Origin: Brevibacillus antibioticus
Lineage (GTDB): Bacteria; Bacillota; Bacilli; Brevibacillales; Brevibacillaceae
Assembly: GCF_005217615.1 (NCBI RefSeq)
Contig: NZ_SZNK01000001.1
Location: forward strand, 949,501-1,013,500
Length of the DNA: 64,000 nt
Direction: 5' to 3'
Shown: one piece after another, positions 33,578-42,201 of the stretch
Position numbering within the stretch: position 1 is the first letter of the stretch
Layout of the letters: every line of letters starts with the position of its first letter
Position numbers and translations under genes: made by a program
Notes under the pieces: generated by a model
What the model saw: only the letters and a program-made list of their open reading frames with translations
Databases searched by the model: none
Told to the model about the DNA's origin: nothing

Positions 33578-34888
33578 TCAATTGTTCGCTTTTTTAGCAG
33601 CAGGAACCTTACGGAATAGCTTGGTCATGCATACCCACGCGATGAGAGGGCCGATTCCGATGCACAGGATCAACCAGTTCAGCGTAAGAGGAGAGACGCT
33701 CAAGGATGTTACCAGCAGAAAGATCAGAATTCCCACGAGCCGACCAACGTCCAGAGCGAACTCTCGCAGCACGACATATTCGACCCGATTGCGTGCGCTC
33801 TCTTCATTAGTGCCAATCAGATCAAAGATCGTGGAGAGCATGGGCACAGAAAACAGCGGATAAGCGATGGACACGGCAATCCCGAAAATAAGCAGTGTCG
33901 TAAAGCTCACCTGCCAAAAAAATACGAAGAGAATCCCCCACATGATGACAGAACCAGTGAGCATTCCCCACTTGCGATAGCGAGGAGCAAACCATTTGGC
34001 GATCAGGAAGTAGCTCACAAGCCCGACGGCGGATGTAGTCAGCCAGTAGTTCCCGAGCGTCATCTCGCTTCTCGTGGAAATGTAGACGAGTAGACCAATC
34101 ACGAAACCGAATACGCCTTCACGCAGTCCTTGACCAGCCAAAGCGCCTGCCGCCCAGCGCCACTCGGGCTCCTCTCGCAAACAACGCAAGGAAAAGCTCC
34201 AGGAATACGTCCCTTCCGATTGGCGTTTTTTCAGAAAAAAGCTAATGAACACGCCGACGACAAATAGCGCAAGAGAGATCCCGAAAATAAGGGAGTAGCC
34301 GCTGTTGCCGGGAAGCCGCGTAATAAGCAAGCCTGATATCCATGGAGCGAGCATGCCGCCGATGGAAGCAAGAAGCCCTGCCCAACTGTTGAAAAGGTCA
34401 CGATTGGCAGCATTCGTAATTTCGAAGTACACCACATTAAAAGACAACCAGAAAAATCCATTCGCCATACCCTGAACGAGCCCAAGAGGTACGGCATACG
34501 AGACAGCTTTGGGACCTGCCAGAAGAACGAGCAAATAAAAAAGGGCAGAAACTGCCATTCCGGCACGCAGGACATTCATTTTGTTTAGACGCTTCACGTA
34601 CCAGCCCGCAAGCCAGAAGGTCAGAGCACCCGCGAGATGGGCGGAAAAAGTAAACCAAGCGATGGGGGCAAATTGACTTTTTACCTTCCACAAATAGATG
34701 TTCACAAACGTGCCAGAAAGGGCGCCAGCGGCAATGAATACGGCATTGACCAAGAGCAGCAGCTTGGCTTGACTGTCCAGACGACCGGATTGCTTTTGCG
34801 AAGAAGGCTTGTGGCGCGACATGTTCAGACCAGTGGACTCCTGTATTTGAAGGAAGGGTGGAAGGTGTTTTTTTGTTTTTTGTTGCAT
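33578..34888 (-). CDS. MFS transporter
   Basis: The 436-residue protein has twelve predicted membrane helices with a cytoplasmic loop after helix 6 (KKRQSEGTYSWSFSLRCLRE). The helix 2-3 loop WLAGWYVKRLNKMNVLRAGM fits the major-facilitator signature. The start ATG 34888 follows GGAGGG. It converges on the ABC pair and is divergent from the amidohydrolase. Substrate unknown; the family includes drug and sugar exporters. Confidence 0.85.
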   Translation of the reverse strand: MQQKTKKHLPPFLQIQESTGLNMSRHKPSSQKQSGRLDSQAKLLLLVNAVFIAAGALSGTFVNIYLWKVKSQFAPIAWFTFSAHLAGALTFWLAGWYVKRLNKMNVLRAGMAVSALFYLLVLLAGPKAVSYAVPLGLVQGMANGFFWLSFNVVYFEITNAANRDLFNSWAGLLASIGGMLAPWISGLLITRLPGNSGYSLIFGISLALFVVGVFISFFLKKRQSEGTYSWSFSLRCLREEPEWRWAAGALAGQGLREGVFGFVIGLLVYISTRSEMTLGNYWLTTSAVGLVSYFLIAKWFAPRYRKWGMLTGSVIMWGILFVFFWQVSFTTLLIFGIAVSIAYPLFSVPMLSTIFDLIGTNEESARNRVEYVVLREFALDVGRLVGILIFLLVTSLSVSPLTLNWLILCIGIGPLIAWVCMTKLFRKVPAAKKANN

Positions 34889-35008
34889 ACGTTCCCTCCG
34901 CGCAAAAATAGGACATGAACATAACGTGCCCTACCGCTACTGCTTTCAACAGGAAAGTGAGTGAACACCATGTTTTCCCAAATGAAAAAGCGAAGGTCGA
35001 AATTTTTT

Positions 35009-35020
35009 GAACGTTAGTTC
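35009..35020. promoter_or_regulatory. Possible LexA-type box GAACGTTAGTTC
   Basis: The outer GAAC/GTTC halves match the LexA consensus, but the central bases do not fit the RNRY pattern. It lies in the divergent region between the MFS and amidohydrolase genes. It may be a chance palindrome or a site for another regulator. Confidence 0.3.
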
Positions 35021-35109
35021 ATTTCAGGGAGGAAAACGACTAGCAGCAAACAAATTAAGAGGGGATAGGCATACGAAAATACAGAAGCGAACAGAAAAGA
35101 GGTCACGAG

Positions 35110-36708
35110 ATGGCGATAACCATTTTCAGAAATGGACGCATTTACACAGGAGATTCCAGGCATTTGTTCGTACAAGCGCTGGTCGTTCGGGATGGAATTG
35201 TCCATGACTTAGGCAGCGATGCGGACATGCTTCTTCAATACGGAGGCAGTGAAGCAACAGTCATTGATTTGCAAGGATATACCGCTACCCCAGGTTTGAT
35301 TGACAGCCACCTACACTTGGGATGGCTCGGTCTGACCTTTTTGCAGCTAGATTTGAGTAAGGCTCGGTCCAAGGACGAGATGCTGTTTCTCTTGAAAGAA
35401 AAAGCGCAAGCCACACCGGAAAATACGTGGATACAGGGCTACGGCTGGGATGAGAATTTGTTCGCGGATGGCGGCGGCATTCCGACCATCGAAGAGCTCG
35501 ATCAAGCTGCACCACATTGCCCGATTCTTCTGGCACGAATATGTGGACATGCGAATCTGGTCAACAGCAAGGCATTAGAGCGATGTGGCTATCATCGTGA
35601 CATGGAGGTGCCTGCGGGGGGCGTCATTGTACATGATCCTGTAAGTGGAAAGCCAACGGGCGTGCTGTTGGAAACTGCCTCCAACCTGATTACGAAGCAT
35701 ATTCCGAAACCTGACTACGATCAGTTGAAGCCAAGCCTGCGCAGCTCGATTCGCTATGCAATGGCGCATGGATTGACAGGGGCACATACAGAGGATTTGC
35801 GTGAATTGGGCGGACTTGCGCAAACGTATCGGCTCTATGATGAGCTCATCAATGGTGAAGAGCTTGCGTTACGGAGCAACCTGCTTGTCTTCTATCCGCA
35901 TATGCATGAGCTTCGCGATTTAAACATGACGGCAGGTTATGGCAACGCTCATGTGCAAATCGGTGCGGTGAAAATTTTTGCAGATGGGGCATTAGGACGC
36001 AGGACGGCTTACCTGTCAGCTCCGTACGCTGATGATCCGAGTACTAGCGGTTATCCTGTGCATGAGCAAGACGAGCTGACAGAGCTGGTTCGACAAGCAC
36101 GTGGACTTGGGATGCCCATAGCCGTACACACCATTGGCGACAAAGCACTGGAAATGGTGCTGGACAGCTTGGATCAGTTCCCGGCAGTCGCCTATCGGGA
36201 TCGCCTTATACACACACAAATCTTGCGGCCGGACCTCCTGGACCGCTTGAAGCATCCCCATCGGATTGCAGATATCCAACCGCGTTTTCTCGCAGGCGAC
36301 TTCCCGTGGGTGATGGATCGCGTAGGACAGGAGCGGATTCAATACTCGTACATCTGGAAAACGATGATGGACTACGGAGTCATTTGCGCTGCGGGCTCGG
36401 ATACACCGGTAGAACCAATTGATCCACTGTTGGGGATACACGCAGCCGTCACGCGCAAAGCACCAGGAGAAACACACGATGGATACTTCCCGCAAGAAAA
36501 ACTGACAATGGAGGAAGCGATTCATCTGTTTACATTAGGCAGTGCGCAGGTGACGAACGAAGATCATGTCAAAGGCACGCTGTCTCGTGGAAAATATGCG
36601 GATATGACCGTCTATTCCAAAGATTTATTTACCATCGATCCAGACGAGCTCCTCTCGACAAAGGTCATGATGACCATCATTGGCGGAAAGGTTTGCTACA
36701 CGTCGTGA
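35110..36708 (+). CDS. Amidohydrolase-family protein, YtcJ-like
   Basis: The 532-residue protein is a metal-dependent hydrolase of the YtcJ/TIM-barrel type: GLIDSHLHLGWLG (metal-binding HxH), VKIFADGALGRRTAYL, AVHTIGDKALEMVL and a C-terminal AAGSDTPVEPIDPLLGIHAAV. N-acyl or exocyclic amide/ester bonds are usual substrates, but the specific reaction is not known. ATG 35110 follows AGAGGTCACG. A terminator follows at 36719. Confidence 0.88.
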   Translation: MAITIFRNGRIYTGDSRHLFVQALVVRDGIVHDLGSDADMLLQYGGSEATVIDLQGYTATPGLIDSHLHLGWLGLTFLQLDLSKARSKDEMLFLLKEKAQATPENTWIQGYGWDENLFADGGGIPTIEELDQAAPHCPILLARICGHANLVNSKALERCGYHRDMEVPAGGVIVHDPVSGKPTGVLLETASNLITKHIPKPDYDQLKPSLRSSIRYAMAHGLTGAHTEDLRELGGLAQTYRLYDELINGEELALRSNLLVFYPHMHELRDLNMTAGYGNAHVQIGAVKIFADGALGRRTAYLSAPYADDPSTSGYPVHEQDELTELVRQARGLGMPIAVHTIGDKALEMVLDSLDQFPAVAYRDRLIHTQILRPDLLDRLKHPHRIADIQPRFLAGDFPWVMDRVGQERIQYSYIWKTMMDYGVICAAGSDTPVEPIDPLLGIHAAVTRKAPGETHDGYFPQEKLTMEEAIHLFTLGSAQVTNEDHVKGTLSRGKYADMTVYSKDLFTIDPDELLSTKVMMTIIGGKVCYTS

Positions 36709-36718
36709 TTGCAAGGCT

Positions 36719-36760
36719 AAAGCCGAATGACCTCACGGAAATTCGGCTTTTTCTTTTCTT
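36719..36760 (+). terminator. Intrinsic terminator after the amidohydrolase
   Basis: AAAGCCGAAT (36719-36728) pairs with ATTCGGCTTT (36741-36750), then TTCTTTTCTT. Confidence 0.8.
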
Positions 36761-36833
36761 ATCGAAATCATTTGGCGATTCGTGTGAGTGGGACCTTGTA
36801 GTGCCAGCCAATCCGTTTGTTTTATAGGAGAAA

Positions 36834-37214
36834 CTAATCTTCATCTCCCGTTTTTCCCCGATACATATGGGAGTGTGGATGCCTTCCGTCTACGGTTGTG
36901 TATCCCTCGAAATAATGAAAATGACCACCATTTGGTAATGAGATGGCAGGACCTGTTGTTCCTTTAATTCTGTGCGTATGACCATCGCTTATGGCTGTCA
37001 CAGTATAATACTTATGAACGTGTGGAACCCCTGTTGGAGCTGGCTCCGTCATTCCTGCATAATAGTGAGCGTGACCATCATCACACGAGGTACATCCTGA
37101 GAACGCGTGAGTGTGGACGGGTCTACCATCCCAGGTTGAAATATACAAGGTGTGGGAGTGGTTAAAACCATCTCCACTTGATTCTATAACAAATCCTGTC
37201 ACAGGTATTCGCAT
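36834..37214 (-). CDS. ymaF: YmaF-family histidine-rich protein
   Basis: The 126-residue protein is a run of His-containing units separated by Gly-rich turns (FNHSHTLYISTWDGRPVHTH, DDGHAHYYAG, VPHVHKYYTV, SDGHTHRIKG, GGHFHYFEGY, GRHPHSHMY). This HxH-repeat pattern is that of YmaF. The family is of unknown function; the histidines suggest metal binding. ATG 37214 follows AAAGGGG. Isolated, with a gene-poor region upstream. Confidence 0.85.
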   Translation of the reverse strand: MRIPVTGFVIESSGDGFNHSHTLYISTWDGRPVHTHAFSGCTSCDDGHAHYYAGMTEPAPTGVPHVHKYYTVTAISDGHTHRIKGTTGPAISLPNGGHFHYFEGYTTVDGRHPHSHMYRGKTGDED

Positions 37215-37868
37215 TGATATTCCCCTTTTCTCAAACGCGTCATGAAATTACGGACCTTATGGGCAAATGGAAGTGGATCATCAATTGATTCAACATGAAT
37301 GTACATGATACTAGGACTGTATTGATTGGAAAACGAGAGGCTTCTCTGAATACATGGTCAGAACCCGCCCCCAAAAACGTATTTCTTCTAGAGCGGATTT
37401 TCAGTGATGATATATGCCTATGAATATAGTCAGAAGTTTGAAATAGACTCACGCCTAGCCAGCCAAGTTGGATAAGCCCATTTTGAAAAAGAGGACGGAA
37501 CATTCACCATCGAGCCAAATGAATAATACCCGACATACGTTTGCCATAGAGCTTAAGGAGCTTTATTTTCCTCCATATTTTTGCAAGGAGAAGGAATACC
37601 ACAGGAAGAAGTAAAAGAACAAAGTTTTGAATGGACGACCGGTCGAATATTGGACCTCTTTGGTCACCGAAGAACGCAATTAATGGGTTCCGAAAAATGA
37701 AAAATTACAATGGGCAGACAAACAATAAAAATGTACATGGCTATAAGGGAAGGCTTAAAAATTCTCGCGTATGAATGAGAAGAGGGAAAACAAGGGACTC
37801 TCGAGGAATGCTTGAACCAATTGTCTAACATGATCGGGGCTCTGAAAGTTCTTAGCGGGGCAAAACAA
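37215..37868. other. Gene-poor region with decayed coding sequence
   Basis: No intact gene. Several short plus-strand pieces read like protein but are broken by stops and frame changes: AYEYSQKFEIDSRLASQVG near 37410-37470, EEVKEQSFEWTTGRILDLFG near 37608-37670, and MYMAIREGLKILAYE near 37730 with LEECLNQLSNMIGALKVL near 37805. They suggest one degraded gene that I cannot identify. Confidence 0.4.
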
Positions 37869-37911
37869 AGCGGTAGTCTAGGAGGGTATTATCCTGGACT
37901 ACCGCTATTTT
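37869..37911. terminator. Bidirectional intrinsic terminator
   Basis: AGCGGTAGTCTAGGA pairs with TCCTGGACTACCGCT (one wobble) across an 8-nt loop. It has ATTTTAT on the plus side and TTGTTTTG on the minus side, ending the AHSA1 gene. Confidence 0.75.
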
Positions 37912-37922
37912 ATGGGCCCGAC

Positions 37923-38402
37923 CTACTTTTCAGACATACTTGCCAGATGCTCCTCAAGACGATCCATGGTCTGTTCGGCACCTGGGACGGCATATGTTTT
38001 CACCTTATCGAACACAGCAGCAGTTTCTTCAAAAACGGTGCGATAAGTGAGTTTGGTCTTGCCATCCAGATCCTCGAAGATGGCTGTCGATAGAAAATGA
38101 GGAAACACAGTATGTTTGAAGACGATTCGCTCAAGTTGAACGACCTCGACGAAGACGTTGGTGTTGGGAAAATCAACGCCATCAGGACCGTGCATGATAA
38201 ACTGCCATGTACCACCTGGTTTTAGATCAAACTTCTGAGAAGTCGTCGTAAAACCTCGAGGCCCCCACCACTTCGCCAGGTTCTCCTCTTTCGTCCAAGC
38301 ATCAAAAACAAGAGCGCGTGGAGCATCCAATATGCGGGTGATCACAATCTCGCACTCACCTACTTGCGCTGCGATTTTGTTTGTTTCGCTGTTTTGGTTC
38401 AT
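37923..38402 (-). CDS. SRPBCC/AHSA1-family protein
   Basis: The 159-residue protein has the START/Bet v1-like pattern of AHSA1 proteins: ITRILDAPRALVFDAWTKEE, NLAKWWGPRGFTTTSQKFDL, GGTWQFIMHGPDG and a C-terminal helix EQTMDRLEEHLASM. I use the second ATG (38402), since the first (38408) abuts the GGAGGG site. Such proteins bind hydrophobic ligands in a deep pocket; many are of unknown function in Firmicutes. Confidence 0.88.
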   Translation of the reverse strand: MNQNSETNKIAAQVGECEIVITRILDAPRALVFDAWTKEENLAKWWGPRGFTTTSQKFDLKPGGTWQFIMHGPDGVDFPNTNVFVEVVQLERIVFKHTVFPHFLSTAIFEDLDGKTKLTYRTVFEETAAVFDKVKTYAVPGAEQTMDRLEEHLASMSEK

Positions 38403-38526
38403 GTCCATCCCTCCATACTAAGTAGCTTCGTCATGGATAAAATCATTTTTTCTATCATAGCAAATAAATCAGGAGTGGATTTCTTTCAGATTGCTATCTT
38501 GCATAACCCATCCGCAAAAACTCAAC

Positions 38527-39423
38527 TCAGGATAAGTGGGTCGTTTTTTTTGTCAGCTGCTTTCCGCGTAGCAATCTCTTCACATCGATTTCCGCAATCA
38601 GCACACTAATCAAAACGAGACCTGCGCCTATGTACCCGCGAACAGACAGTGTTTCGCCTGTGACCAAGAAGGCAAACAGGGCAGCGAAGACTGGCTCCAA
38701 GGAAAAAATAACACCCGTGTGCGTGGCGGTGGTATATTTTTGGGCCACTGTTTGAACGACAAAGCCAATTGCGCTGCACAATACGCTAAGGGCGAGCACG
38801 GCGATCCAAGCATCTGTTGTTTGCGGCAATGTCGGGGTCTCCAGTGCAAATGAAAAAACAATGCCTAAGAGCGCCGTAAAGCCAAGCTGGTAAATTCCCA
38901 ACTGAATCGTATCCGATTGATTGGCCCATCGGCCTGTTACGGTAATATGTGTAGCGTAAAAAAGGGCGCCAGCTATGCACAGAAGGTCTCCTTGGCTGAC
39001 GCGAAATTCAGTGCTTAGTGTGAGCAGGCCGATACCGATCATGGCCAGTCCAGCGCCGACAAAGACTCTTTTTTCGGGACGGTTTCTCAAAAGAATAGAT
39101 AAGAGCGGAACAAAAATAACGGTCAAGCTAACGAGAAAGCCTGCCTGGGAAGCTGTCGTTGATTTCACTCCGTTCGTGATGGTGGCAAAAACCCCGAAAA
39201 GGAGCCCACCGAGTATAAAAGCATGAAGCAATGTTTTTCGATTTGTGCCACGCAAGCGCTTATGGAACAAGGCTGCTGCTAGTAGAAAAGCAATGCCAAA
39301 GCGGATACCGATCAGATTGAAAGTCTCCAAATCCTTCAATCCCATTTGCATAAATACATACGACGTTCCCCAAAACAGGGTGACCAAAATCATAGCCAAA
39401 TCGGCTTTCACTTGCGGTTTCAT
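38527..39423 (-). CDS. EamA-family (DMT) transporter
   Basis: I place the start at ATG 39423 behind AAGGAGG, giving 298 residues; the open frame upstream is not supported. Ten hydrophobic helices in two EamA repeats are visible (ILVTLFWGTSYVFMQMGLKD; then HTGVIFSLEPVFAALFAFLV with the SLEPV motif typical of EamA). Likely a metabolite or drug exporter in the cytoplasmic membrane. It is divergent from a LysR regulator 145 bp away, which may control it. Confidence 0.9.
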   Translation of the reverse strand: MKPQVKADLAMILVTLFWGTSYVFMQMGLKDLETFNLIGIRFGIAFLLAAALFHKRLRGTNRKTLLHAFILGGLLFGVFATITNGVKSTTASQAGFLVSLTVIFVPLLSILLRNRPEKRVFVGAGLAMIGIGLLTLSTEFRVSQGDLLCIAGALFYATHITVTGRWANQSDTIQLGIYQLGFTALLGIVFSFALETPTLPQTTDAWIAVLALSVLCSAIGFVVQTVAQKYTTATHTGVIFSLEPVFAALFAFLVTGETLSVRGYIGAGLVLISVLIAEIDVKRLLRGKQLTKKTTHLS

Positions 39424-39568
39424 GATGGGATAAGCCTCCTTGCCCGGGAAAAAGCGGGTCCTAATCAGTGTTGCGCCATAAACAGTATACGAGTATCGTT
39501 TAAATAAGAAAAATGAATGTTTGTGATGATTTTCATGAATCAGATTCATGGAAAGGAGACGAAGAAGG

Positions 39569-40447
39569 GTGAGTTTGAACAAGTTTGAGGTAGTGATCAC
39601 TGTTATTGAGTCGGGAAGCTTAACCAAAGCTGGAGAAATACTAGGTCTGACACAATCCGCGATCAGCCATGCGATTGCGAGTCTGGAGCGGGAATATGGG
39701 TTTTCGCTTTTGATCAGAGGACGATCGGGCATTAGCCTCACAAGTAATGGGGAGCGATTGCTACCATACATGCGTGAGACCTTGCGCTGTCATGAGCGGA
39801 TGAAACAAGAGGTGCTTGCCATCAATGGGTTGGAGGTCGGGACGGTGAGAATTGGAACGTTTACGAGTGTATCCACGCAGTGGCTTCCGGGAATCCTCAA
39901 GCGGTTCCAAGATCAGTATCCGGCGATCGAGATTAAGCTAATGGAAGGGTATTACGATGGAATTGAGGGCTGGATTCAAACCGGAGAGATTGATTTCGGC
40001 TTCGTCTCCTTACCGACAACAGAGGATTTGGAATCTATTCCTTTAAAAAAGGATCAGATGTATTTGCTGGTGACAGAGGAACACCCGCTCTACAAAGAGG
40101 AGCGGGTGCATGTGAGCCGACTGGCCGAGGAGACATTTATCATGCCGAAGACGGGCTGTGACAATGATATACAGCGTTTGTTGGCCCAGTATCAGATTGA
40201 GCCGCGAATCAAATATGAAGTAGGGGATGATCACGCGATTATTGCCATGGTGCAAAATGGGCTTGGGATTAGCATTCTCCCGGAAATGATTTTGTTCCGC
40301 TTGCCAGCCAATATGCGGATGATCCCGCTTGAAGGAGAGCATTACCGTTCGCTGGGGGTGGCAGCAACCTCTTTTTCCAAGCAGTCACCGGCTGCCAAAC
40401 GCTTCTTGCAGTTTGTAACCGATTGGGTAAACGAGCAGCAAGCGTAA
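39569..40447 (+). CDS. LysR-family transcriptional regulator
   Basis: From GTG 39569 (behind AAGGAG) the protein is 292 residues; the ATG 21 nt upstream precedes the site. The N-terminal winged HTH (FEVVITVIESGSLTKAGEIL, SQSAISHAIASLEREYG) is followed by a two-lobe ligand-binding domain (GTVRIGTFTSVSTQWLPGIL; VQNGLGISILPEM). Its neighbour across the divergent promoter region is the EamA transporter, the usual target for a LysR regulator of this kind (inference). Confidence 0.9.
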   Translation: MSLNKFEVVITVIESGSLTKAGEILGLTQSAISHAIASLEREYGFSLLIRGRSGISLTSNGERLLPYMRETLRCHERMKQEVLAINGLEVGTVRIGTFTSVSTQWLPGILKRFQDQYPAIEIKLMEGYYDGIEGWIQTGEIDFGFVSLPTTEDLESIPLKKDQMYLLVTEEHPLYKEERVHVSRLAEETFIMPKTGCDNDIQRLLAQYQIEPRIKYEVGDDHAIIAMVQNGLGISILPEMILFRLPANMRMIPLEGEHYRSLGVAATSFSKQSPAAKRFLQFVTDWVNEQQA

Positions 40448-40448
40448 T

Positions 40449-41195
40449 TCAGACAGACAAATCCCTCCTGACTTCCTTCGCCAGCGGCTGCTTTCGGACA
40501 AAGGGCAGGTACAACAAGAAAAACAACGCGAGTGCTACTCCTTCCAACGAAACGATGTACCACGGATACGGGCCCAAAAAGTCAATCAGACTGGGATTGT
40601 CCGGTTTGCGCGAGACAAATAAATAATTTCCACCGGTCCATTGGTTGACGAAAAGTGCGACGAGCAAAAGCAGGTTTAAAAAGCCCATCGTTTTCCATAC
40701 AGAACGGACAGTCGGACGGTAGCCTTCTACCCACGTCATGTACAGGCAAGCAAGGACGATTCCCGCGTGGGCTACGAAAAAATGCACAAAGCGAAAATGC
40801 GGAAATGGGTAAAACAACTCGGGTGTAAGCAACGCCTGCATGGCGCCACCAATCCCGGCAAAATACGTAATCTCATACAGTCCGTAGCTTCTCGTCATCA
40901 GCATCACGGCAGAAAGAAGGAGAGTCACGCTACATAGCTGCAAGGGTAATGTGTAAGCAGCCGTCCAGCTCTCGGTATAAACATGCCAAAGCTGATAACA
41001 AATCTCTGATAACAGCAAGACACCCGCAAGTACGTAACGTGTAGTGAGTCGATTTGTCGGGGCTTGGAGCTTTTGCCGAAATAAATAGGTGAGCACGACC
41101 AGACAGAGCACAAGAATCAAGGTGATAACGTGAGAAGTGGAAAACAGCCGAAACGGCTCCCCTGTCAGAAAAAGTGAAAAATAAGGTGAGGTCAT
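40449..41195 (-). CDS. ywaF: YwaF/TIGR02206-family membrane protein
   Basis: The 248-residue protein has seven membrane helices with conserved-looking polar spots: the HVITLILVLCLVVLTYLFR N-terminus, LPLQLCSVTLLLSAVML, RFVHFFVAHAGIVLACLYM, and NYLFVSRKPDNPSLIDFLGP. These fit the TIGR02206 (YwaF) family of unknown function. ATG 41195 follows AGAGGAG. It converges with the LysR gene. Confidence 0.85.
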   Translation of the reverse strand: MTSPYFSLFLTGEPFRLFSTSHVITLILVLCLVVLTYLFRQKLQAPTNRLTTRYVLAGVLLLSEICYQLWHVYTESWTAAYTLPLQLCSVTLLLSAVMLMTRSYGLYEITYFAGIGGAMQALLTPELFYPFPHFRFVHFFVAHAGIVLACLYMTWVEGYRPTVRSVWKTMGFLNLLLLVALFVNQWTGGNYLFVSRKPDNPSLIDFLGPYPWYIVSLEGVALALFFLLYLPFVRKQPLAKEVRRDLSV

Positions 41196-41329
41196 GATGA
41201 TCTCCTCTTTGTTTATTATTTTTTATATTTGAAAATTCACGAAATTTTAACAGATAGCTATTTGTATGATATAAATCTTTGGTTATAATATAAATAGACT
41301 ACGTTACATCATTGAGAGGAGATATAGTC

Positions 41330-41449
41330 TTGAACTTAGTGCTCACGGAAAAACAATGCAAGTCTTGCCGGGCTCGCTTGACCGAGTATGAAATCGAGAA
41401 CAATGGTGCGCTCTGCATGGAATGCTTCAAGGAAGAAGAAGACGAGTAA
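41330..41449 (+). CDS. 39-residue zinc-ribbon protein
   Basis: A very short gene starting at TTG 41330 behind GAGAGGAG. It encodes two CxxC pairs (CKSC and CMEC) 16 residues apart, with an acidic tail EEEDE. The pattern is a small treble-clef or zinc-ribbon domain, like the stand-alone zinc-binding proteins common in Bacillales. A terminator follows. Function unknown; codon-level features and the ribosome site make it likely to be real. Confidence 0.7.
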   Translation: MNLVLTEKQCKSCRARLTEYEIENNGALCMECFKEEEDE

Positions 41450-41505
41450 AAGCAAGGCATACGGCAACTGACTGTCTACTGCTATCTAATAATAAACCCT
41501 TTCAA

Positions 41506-41544
41506 TCAGGCCCTCTCTTTTCATAGAGAGGGTCTGATTTTTTT
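41506..41544. terminator. Bidirectional intrinsic terminator
   Basis: TCAGGCCCTCTCT (41506-41518) pairs with AGAGAGGGTCTGA (41525-41537), followed by TTTTTT. It lies between the zinc-ribbon and lipoprotein genes. Confidence 0.8.
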
Positions 41545-41551
41545 GCAGGTC

Positions 41552-42043
41552 TTATTCTGGGAGCGGAATGATGAGTTCCATTCTTCGGCTGCCGTCTTTC
41601 ATGCTTGTTTCAAACAAGATGAGTGTCAGTGTGCTGTTCGGCTCCGCTTTTTTCACTTTCAGTGTATGAGTAAAATCTCCCCAATCAGGAGCAGCGGTTG
41701 TAGCCTGCACGAAACCTTGCGTTAGCTCGTTATGTCCATCTTCTACAACGTAATTGAGTACAGCTTCAAATACGCTTGCCTGTCCTTTGATTTCAAACGT
41801 GTCTTGGGCGGTTTTCTTCACAGTGACATTGCGGAAAATATCATTGGCATAGACAGTCTCCTGTTGAGCTGGCTGTTCCGTTGGTGGCTTCTCAGGCGTT
41901 GTAGGTGGTTCAGAAGCAGGTGTCTTGGGCTCAGTTGCAACGGGTGGCTTCTGTTGTTCTGTTTGAGGGGAAGGGCTATCTGTGCCACTCGTGCATCCTT
42001 GCAGCAAGCCGATCGTCAACAGCAGCAAAAGCATTTTTTTCAT
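41552..42043 (-). CDS. Lipoprotein with Gmad2 domain
   Basis: A signal peptide with a lipobox LLQGC (MKKMLLLLLTIGLLQGC) is followed by a 45-residue Pro/Thr/Glu-rich linker and a C-terminal immunoglobulin-like Gmad2 domain (FRNVTVKKTAQDTFEIKGQA; APDWGDFTHTLKV). Gmad2 is found in spore germination and sporulation proteins. The protein should be anchored to the outer face of the membrane. ATG 42043 follows GAGGG. Confidence 0.85.
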   Translation of the reverse strand: MKKMLLLLLTIGLLQGCTSGTDSPSPQTEQQKPPVATEPKTPASEPPTTPEKPPTEQPAQQETVYANDIFRNVTVKKTAQDTFEIKGQASVFEAVLNYVVEDGHNELTQGFVQATTAAPDWGDFTHTLKVKKAEPNSTLTLILFETSMKDGSRRMELIIPLPE

Positions 42044-42201
42044 GGTATCCCTCGATTCTGTCTGGTATGAAATGGTACCTATAAATAGTAAGACGTAAAA
42101 ACAAATAATAGTGTTTCAGGTGGATGAGTCTTCCTGCATCAAACTGTGGTAGAATGGAGAGGAAGTAGCAACCATTATCCTAGAAGGCTGGTCTGATAAC
42201 A

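Noticed and set aside
37240..37503. 87-codon minus-strand frame
   Set aside because: Lies opposite the decayed plus-strand coding pieces and lacks a ribosome site.
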